NCBI GenBank assembly: GCA_025201375.1
Contig: JAIWZP010000030.1
Span: 186,001 to 250,000, forward strand
Direction: 5' to 3'
Source: Gongronella butleri
Taxonomy: Eukaryota; Mucoromycota; Mucoromycetes; Mucorales; Cunninghamellaceae
DNA length: 64,000 nucleotides
Below the pieces are notes generated by a model. The model did no database searches. It was not told where the DNA came from and was given only the letters and a program-made list of their open reading frames with translations. The first letter of the stretch is position 1. Each line of letters starts with the position of its first letter. Positions 57,771 to 64,000 of this stretch are shown here, one piece after another. The position numbers and the translations under genes were made by a program.

Positions 57771-58100
57771 CGCACTGCAAGTCATCCCATTAGATGCTTT
57801 GCTCCCTGTTTGTTAGTAAAACTGGAATAAAAATCGCAGGTTTATTAGATCGTTGACGAGCAAATTGCGATCAAAGATTTTGATGAAAAAGTGGATTTTC
57901 TCTGTGAGTTTTAGCCATTCGTCGATGAAACTGGTCTCATTCGAAAGAGAATCAACAGATGCTTTCGACATGTTAAAAGCACCGTGTGCCTTTCTGTCAG
58001 TTACCGAGAACATGGAGGTTGAAAATTTTTGTAATGTTTGAACAAATTTCACAAGCGTACACAGGTCACGCATCAGGCAAACAAACATTCTGAAAATGAC
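57771..58100 (-). pseudogene. Degenerate repeated unit a
   Basis: The minus strand encodes TDRKAHGAFNMSKASVDSL then NETSFIDEWLKLTEKIHFF. The matching DNA recurs at 59610-59840, and related peptide sequence lies at 59090-59336. It is an open but truncated frame of unknown family. Confidence 0.5.
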
Positions 58101-58409
58101 GTTCGAGCCCGTCTGGTTCGAGCAATGCAATTTTTTTGAGATCGAAGAAGAATAATTTGACCAAGGCATTGTTACAGTATAATGGTGGTGAAAACGTCTA
58201 TAGTTTGGATTTATCCGCTCAACGCACGGCTCAACTGACCTCAGGCCTTCAACGTCGTCATGTTAAAAAAAACGCGACGAAATGGCTCATCAACACAAGG
58301 ATTTTGAATGCGATCCAACCGTACAGTAATGATTATTTTGGGCTTTTTATATGGGATTTGTAGAATTCATTGTAAAATTGCTTTGCCAAATTTTCTAAAT
58401 TGTCGACAT

Positions 58410-58850
58410 CTCTATGATACATACTGATTTTTAGTGATTTTTGAAAAGAAACGCGCTGTTGTAATTATCAAAATGGCACTGCTTTGGCGATGATCCAACC
58501 CTTGCTTTTGGCGTTCAGATTGAATTGCACATTTTCGTGATATTGGCGAATCTTGCCTCGACAATGGCCTGCTGGTCGACCTCCAGTTTTCAATTTTTTT
58601 CCTGAAAAAAGAGGCACGAACCACCCTTGTGGTAAAATTTCGCGGTGATTGAAGCATGATTTCACCGCGAATGAAATGATTTCTTAAAAAACGCGCTACA
58701 GCCAGATTTTCAGCAATGTCAATTTTGTCGCCAGACCAGCCGATTGATATTGGAGTTTTAATTTTTTTTCTGAGAAGAGACGAGCCAAATCCTATAGGTG
58801 GGAAAGTTTCGTGGCGTTGTAATTAATTTTTGGTGGTGAAGTATCATATT
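58410..58850 (-). pseudogene. Degenerate repeated units with KKLKT/KKIKT cores
   Basis: Two adjacent minus-strand segments (about 58480-58660 and 58690-58820) share an A-rich KK(L/I)KT core and DNA similarity on both sides. Both are interrupted by stops. Confidence 0.4.
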
Positions 58851-59089
58851 TTTTTCGAATTTGGAAAAAAAATTGTTGTTGGTCAGGTCAAAATGCATCT
58901 GGAGGAGGGTCCCCTGCTTGAGAGGTTCCAGCCCAACCAGAAAATCCAAATCCGTTTGGCAACCTACACACCAGCGCTTGGAAAGTCATGTCATTGGATG
59001 CAACAACTACCTTTTTCTAAGCAATCTGCTATAAAAATCGGGGGTTGGCTTGACGGATCGCGAGAAAAACGCAATCAAAGACAAATGTT

Positions 59090-59336
59090 AGAAACTTGAA
59101 TTTCTCGACCAGTTCTGATCGCACGGCAGAGAAACAGGTCTCCTTTTACAGAGAATCAGATTCATCAGCATCTTTTGTCACAGCAAACTTGCCGTGGGTC
59201 ACCTTGTTCTTTCTCGAGAAAATTGGAGTCGAAATTTTAAATCTGGCGTCGCAGGTGTACAAAGTTTGCGCATCTGCTTTGCCAGGCTGGAACAAAACGT
59301 CCGCCGTGCGCGTCTCTTTCAACTTGTAATTTTTCA
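59090..59336 (-). pseudogene. Degenerate repeated unit c
   Basis: The minus strand reads KISTPIFSRKNKVTHGKFAV, then DADESDSL, an in-frame stop, KETCFSAV and LVEKFKFL. This parallels unit a (KFSTSMFS, HGAFNMSK, DSLSNETSF, LTEKIHFF). The in-frame stop marks it as broken. Confidence 0.5.
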
Positions 59337-59609
59337 GACTGATCGAATCTCAAGATGACGCGCCAAGATCGAAATGGTGAATTTCTGGAGAAATATCGAA
59401 TTTCTCGTCAACGGTCAAATTAATCCCCGGTTTTTATTTTGTTTTCGAGAGGCAAGTAGCCAAAACGCACAAATGACAATAATTTTCAAGGCCGGGCGAG
59501 CAATTGATGGCGAGCAGTGTTGATTTTAGTAAATAAGGATTTTTCAGTGATTTTGCAAGGGGTCCGTCGGCATTAATTTTTCAGGGCAGTAAAATTTAGG
59601 TACTCGGAT

Positions 59610-59840
59610 CGCACGACAGGTCATCCCATTAGATGCTTTGCCCTCCTGTTTGTTAGTAAATCTGGAATAAAAATCACAGGTCGACTAGACCATTGTCCAG
59701 CAAATTGCCATTACTGTAAAGATTAATTAGTTGAAAAAATGGATTTTCTCTGCCAGTTTTGGTCATCCATCGGTGAAACTGGTCTCATTCGATAGAGATT
59801 CATTAGTTGTTTTCGATACGTTAAAAGCGCTATGATATCA
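59610..59840 (-). pseudogene. Degenerate repeated unit b
   Basis: A direct DNA repeat of 57771-57985 (shared CATCCCATTAGATGCTTTG and GAAACTGGTCTCATTCGA). The minus strand reads AFNVSKTTNESLSNETSF, then a stop within the next few codons. Confidence 0.6.
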
Positions 59841-59930
59841 TATGATATCATACTGTATCATAAAATATCATAATCAAACGAAGTGATTTATGATATGGGA
59901 CACGACAAATAGCCTGCATTTACTGTATGA
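59831..59930. repeat. Cluster of TATCA/TGATA palindromes, right
   Basis: 59831-59852 is a perfect 22-bp palindrome (TATGATATCAT and its complement). It is followed by ACTGTATCATA, as in the left cluster. Confidence 0.8.
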
Positions 59931-60491
59931 TTGCTGCGCTTTTTTTTTTTTTTTTGAACTTATCATAGTCCCGTCGTGTGTGCATTTTCATCACGTCAGC
60001 GGTTGCATATTGTGGGCCAGTGATGGATGTAAATAGCTGAATGAAGTTGCCAAGCATCAAGCTCCTTTCGAACACGCGCGTGGATGGCCTCGGGTGCAGA
60101 GAGGTAGAAAAAAAGGGAAATGAACAATGCGGGTTTCGAGCAATTGAAGCCCCGCGAGTGGAAGTTCATAAAAGGCTCCATTTTGAGCCCCTCTTGACAC
60201 TCTTTTTTTTTTTTCCTTCCTCCTGCCCATCTCGTAGATTAGCGCTCCTTTTTTTTCTGTTGTGTCAACGAACGTTGGCCATTTCCTTTTCTTTTTACTC
60301 TTTTTGATTGTATTTTTACCTGTGGCCACGCGGCAAACCCAGCGGTTCCCTCATTTTATTGCCCCTTTGTCCAAGCAACAAAGGTAAACAAGGGCAAACC
60401 TCGTCCAGGCACCGCCAAGGCATTTTGAGGCAAACAAGGTGGTGGTGCTCATCCTTTTATTTTGTGCTGCTAGACGACTCGTAGATACGAC
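59931..60491. other. Promoter region of SEC7
   Basis: No gene is seen. T-rich stretches occur at 59939-59955 and 60203-60310. An antisense frame (60057-60329) lacks family features. Confidence 0.5.
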
Positions 60492-63400
60492 ATGGCGTCC
60501 ATGGAAAGCCAGCCGGCGAGCATGACGTCAAGCAATGTATTTGTGCTCAATGCCTTGGAAAAGATATCCAGTGCCAAGGAAGCGAAGCGCAACAAGCAGC
60601 TCAAAGAGGCAATCCAGCAAGCCAAAGGTAATAAAAATATCAAGAAAAAGGTTACTTTTTTTTTGCATTTTGGCTTGCTCACGTTTTTTTGTGTTGTTAT
60701 GATAGATGCCGTGAAAAGCGAGGATGCGCGCCAGGGTGGCGAGACACGTTCGACGCTTATCCTGAATGCACTGCAAATGGCGATTGACACGCGGTCCGCG
60801 AATCTGATGACCGTGGCGCTCGACTGCCTGGGCAAATTCATCACGTACAACTACCTGGGCGACATGGAGAATGAGCAGGCGCAGACGCAGGTCATGGAGA
60901 AGGTTGTGGACGGCATCTGCGACTGCTTCATCGGCGAGGAAACGGACGACAAGGTCCAATTGCAGCTTGTCAAGGTAAAAAAAAAAAAAAAAAAAAAATC
61001 AAACGTGGCACAACGACCGTGACGCGCGTGACACCCCTCCTTTTTTTTTTAATTATTTTTAGGCGCTGCTTGACGCGGTGTACTCGACGAGCAACCCGCT
61101 GCACCAGTCTGCGCTGTTAAAGGCAGTGCGCACGACGTACAACATCTTTTTGCTTTCGCGTAGCAGTGCGAATCAAAACGTGGCGCAGGTCACGCTCACG
61201 CAGATGGTCGATCACATCTTCCGACGCGTAAAGTCGCATCCTCAGCCTCTTCCCTCGGCGGCATCGTCACCTGATGCTGCCGCGTCGCCTTCCGACGACA
61301 AAAACGACGAAATAGCCAATGAATCGGCGGCTAACACCCAGGCTGAAGGTTCTGCCGCCACTGGGCAAGGCGACGATGCCAAGCCCGCAACCAATGGGCA
61401 CGACGATGGCCAGGATGAGCAGTATCAGGATCAAATTGTGGCGGAGGCGACGATGGCGCAAAGCGAGCTGCGTCAAAAGCTGCCCAACAAAAAGGATACG
61501 TCCGAGGAGCTTTTGAACGACACGGCGGCCGTGTTCAAGGAGGAGGCCATCAGCAACCATGCCAAAGCTGCTGCTTCTGCGGCTGCGGCAACTGCCAATG
61601 TGGCCAAACCGACACCACCACCCAAGAACAAGCAAGATGACGACGACCAGTCGTTTGCACACGAGGAGGATGCGGTTGTTGTCGAATCCGAGGCCGATTT
61701 GTACATCAAGGACGCGGTGCTTGTGTTCCGCGCGTTGTGCAAGCTTTCGAAAAAGCCGATTTCGTCCGAGTGGGGCAATGATGTGCGCTCGTACTCGATG
61801 CGATCCAAGTTGCTGTCACTGCACTTGATCCTGACCATCCTCAACTCGCACATTGATGTCTTTACCTCCAGCACCATCACGCTGTCGGCCGCCAATGGCT
61901 CCACGTACCGCGTCAACCCCTTTATCCTCGAGGTCAAGCAGTACCTGTGCCCGAGTCTCGGCCGCAATGCCTTTTCCATCGTGCCCCAGGTGTTTGACAT
62001 TACCATGGAGATCCTCTGGAAGGTTGTCCAGGGCCTCAAGGCCTTCCTCAAGGTAAAAAAAAAAAAATAGGCCGTTTGGTCATTTTTATGTTTAATTTCA
62101 TATCAAACTCACTCTTTTTTTTTTGGGGGGGGGATCGAGTAGAAAGAGGTCGAGGTGTTTTTCCGCGAGATTTTCTTGCGCATCTTGGAATTGCGCACGG
62201 CGTCATATCAGCAAAAGCATGCGTTGCTCAAGGTGGTGCTGCGCATGTGTGAGGACCCCCAGACCCTGGTGGACATTTATCTCAATTACGACTGCGACCG
62301 CGAAGCCTTGGACAACATTTACGAAAGGTAAAAGAGAAAAAAGAGAGACATTTTGCCCCCCCCCCATTTTCCCAATTCCTCCATTTTTCTTATTTTTCGT
62401 CCAATTTTCTCAATTTCTCCATTTTTCTCATTTTCAAAAAAAAAAAAAGACTGGTCAATGTGCTCTCCAAGATCACGACGTCGCACGCGAGTCATTCCAC
62501 CAAGGAGATGGAAAGCGTGCATGGTAATGCACACACGAGCCCTGGATCGCAGCACCATGGCGGATTGCATGCGCACTCTGTGATGATTCCACCGCCGCTG
62601 ACGACGGCAAATGTGCAATCGGACAAGGGACCGATGACGGGCCCGACGGATGCCGGGATCAAGCAGAAATCGCTCGAGTGTCTTGTGGCGGTGCTGCGGT
62701 CGCTGGTCGCGTGGTACAAGAACAATGCGGTGATTGTGACGACGCACGAGGACGTGTCCACGCCTCGCGACAGTGAGGACCAGCGCAATGCATCGACGGA
62801 CAGACTCACGCAGCACGGCAATGGGTCTTCGTCGCGCCTGCCCACACCCGCGTCGCCGTCGCCTGCGCCTCACAATGCGGACGACCCCGAGCAATTCGAG
62901 AATTTGAAGCACCGCAAGCAGCTTTTGCAACAGGGCGTGCGGCAATTCAATTGGAAGCCGAAAAAGGGCCTTGCCCTCCTCCAAAAGCACGGCTTCATCG
63001 ATATGAGCGATTATCCGAGCGTGGCCAAGTTTTTCCTCGAGACCGAAGGCCTGGACAAGACCGTCATTGGCGATTTCCTCGGTGAACGCGACGAAGAGAA
63101 CATTGCCATCATGCATGCCCTTGTTGATCTGATGGATTTCACGGACATGATCTTTACGGATGCTCTGCGTCACTTTTTGCAACCGTTCCGCCTGCCTGGC
63201 GAAGGTCAAAAGATCGATCGCTTCATGCTAAAGTTTGCCGACCGGTACGTGCACGGCAACCCGGGCGTGTTTGCCAATGCGGACACAGCGTACTTTTTGG
63301 CCTATTCGGTGATCATGCTCAATACGGATCTGCATAATCCGCGCAACAAGCGTCGCATGACCATTGACGACTTTCTCAAGAACAATCGCGGCCAGGACGA

Positions 63401-64000
63401 CGGCAACGACATTTCCGAAGACCTTCAGCGCGCGATTTACGACGAAATCTCGACGAATGAAATCAAGATGAAGGAGGACGAAGACGCGGCCAATATGGAC
63501 GCGCTCTTTGCGAATGCGACGGGGGCCAACATGACCGGGTTGCAGAGCGCCCTTGTGAGCGCAGGTCTGACACGCGACGCGCGTCGCGACGCGTTCCAGG
63601 CGGCCACCGAGGAAATGGGCTCAAAGACCGAGGCCGTGTTTAAAAACATGGTTGTCAGCCGCCAACGCGCCGGTGCACATGGCGACGAGGAGACCATTAC
63701 CTTTTACAGTGCGTCGCACGTCGAACACGTGCGGCCCATGTTTGAAGTCGCGTGGATGGCGTTTTTGGCCGGTGTGTCGGGCCCTTTGCAAGAATCCGAC
63801 GATATGGACACGGTCTTGCTCTGTCTCGAGGGCTTCAAGCACGCCATCCGTATCATCTGCCTCTTCCACACCATCCAATCCGAGGACATGGATCTGCAGC
63901 GCGACGCCTTTGTCACGACACTGACGAAATTCACCTTTTTGTCCAATTTGAACGAGATGAAGCCGAAAAACGTCGAGGCGATCCGTACATTGCTCGAGGT
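60492..64000 (+). CDS. SEC7: SEC7/BIG-type ARF guanine nucleotide exchange factor (5' part; continues past the window)
   Basis: The first 1043 residues of a large ARF-GEF, in five exons: 60492-60627, 60706-60974, 61063-62052, 62143-62327 and 62450-64000+. The N-terminal DCB region reads ALQMAIDTRSANLMTVALDCLG, the HUS box is VDIYLNYDCDREALDNIYER (crossing an intron), and the Sec7 domain lies at about 62910-63440. It has FLGERDEENIAIMHALVDLMD with the catalytic glutamate finger, LRHFLQPFRLPGEGQKIDRF and AYSVIMLNTDLHNP. Large ARF-GEFs activate Arf1 at the trans-Golgi. Residues 245-330 are Ala/Asp-rich and low-complexity. One acceptor (62448-62449) follows a run of about 12 A rather than pyrimidines. 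Confidence 0.95.

Noticed and set aside
59090..59336. Reading the degenerate unit as a p24/GOLD-domain relic (HGKFAV then KETCF)
   Set aside because: The resemblance is limited to a few residues and the companion units do not support it.

Overview
This is nuclear DNA from a fungus, carrying 25 complete protein genes and one partial gene on both strands. Most genes have several short introns (about 55-125 bp, almost all GT-AG, often with long A or T runs). The fungal assignment rests on an Ecm33-type GPI-anchored wall protein, a PalI/SUR7 membrane protein, an Lte1-like Ras GEF, Rsa3, fungal Rib7 and a glycine-rich DUF1399 (GRDP-like) gene pair. WDR92/DNAAF10, an assembly factor for motile-cilium dynein, and UVSSA, which yeast lacks, point to an early-diverging and perhaps zoosporic lineage. 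That placement is inference; no taxonomic marker was searched.

Layout. 0.3-14.2 kb is dense housekeeping sequence: multicopper oxidase, WDR92, UTP11 (-), Ecm33-like, mitochondrial bL10 (-), UVSSA, RSA3, a C9orf85-type zinc protein and OST3 (-). Neighbours often converge with about 90-120 bp between stop codons. 14.2-16.7 kb is gene-free and holds a diverged repeat pair. 16.7-23.7 kb has an 1805-residue Ras GEF and a START-domain gene. 24.4-34.4 kb looks accessory: a tandem pair of DUF1399 genes duplicated together with their promoters, a decayed repeat, then a tandem pair of very small secreted eight-cysteine proteins of unknown family. 35.6-44.7 kb returns to housekeeping, all on the minus strand: RPC19, PalI-like, a calmodulin-like protein, RPS2 and a divergent CDK. 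45.3-56.4 kb has a methyltransferase with a histidine-rich loop, an MFS transporter (-), a SET/MYND protein, RIB7 and a mitochondrial PPR protein. 56.4-60.5 kb is a gene-free tract of degenerate related units flanked by TATCA/TGATA palindromes. 60.5-64.0 kb is the 5' part of a SEC7/BIG ARF-GEF that runs off the window.

The genes serve ribosome biogenesis (UTP11, RSA3, RPS2, RPC19), mitochondrial translation (bL10m, PPR), secretion and glycosylation (OST3, SEC7), wall and surface (Ecm33, PalI, oxidase), signalling (Ras GEF, CDK, calmodulin-like) and riboflavin synthesis (RIB7); no operon-like logic is expected. Exon boundaries were set by hand from splice consensus, reading-frame continuity and family motifs. 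They should be right to within a base or two, but no transcript data were available. The most novel material is the eight-cysteine gene pair, the decayed repeat at 31.3-32.2/47.2-48.1 kb, and the 56.5-59.9 kb tract.
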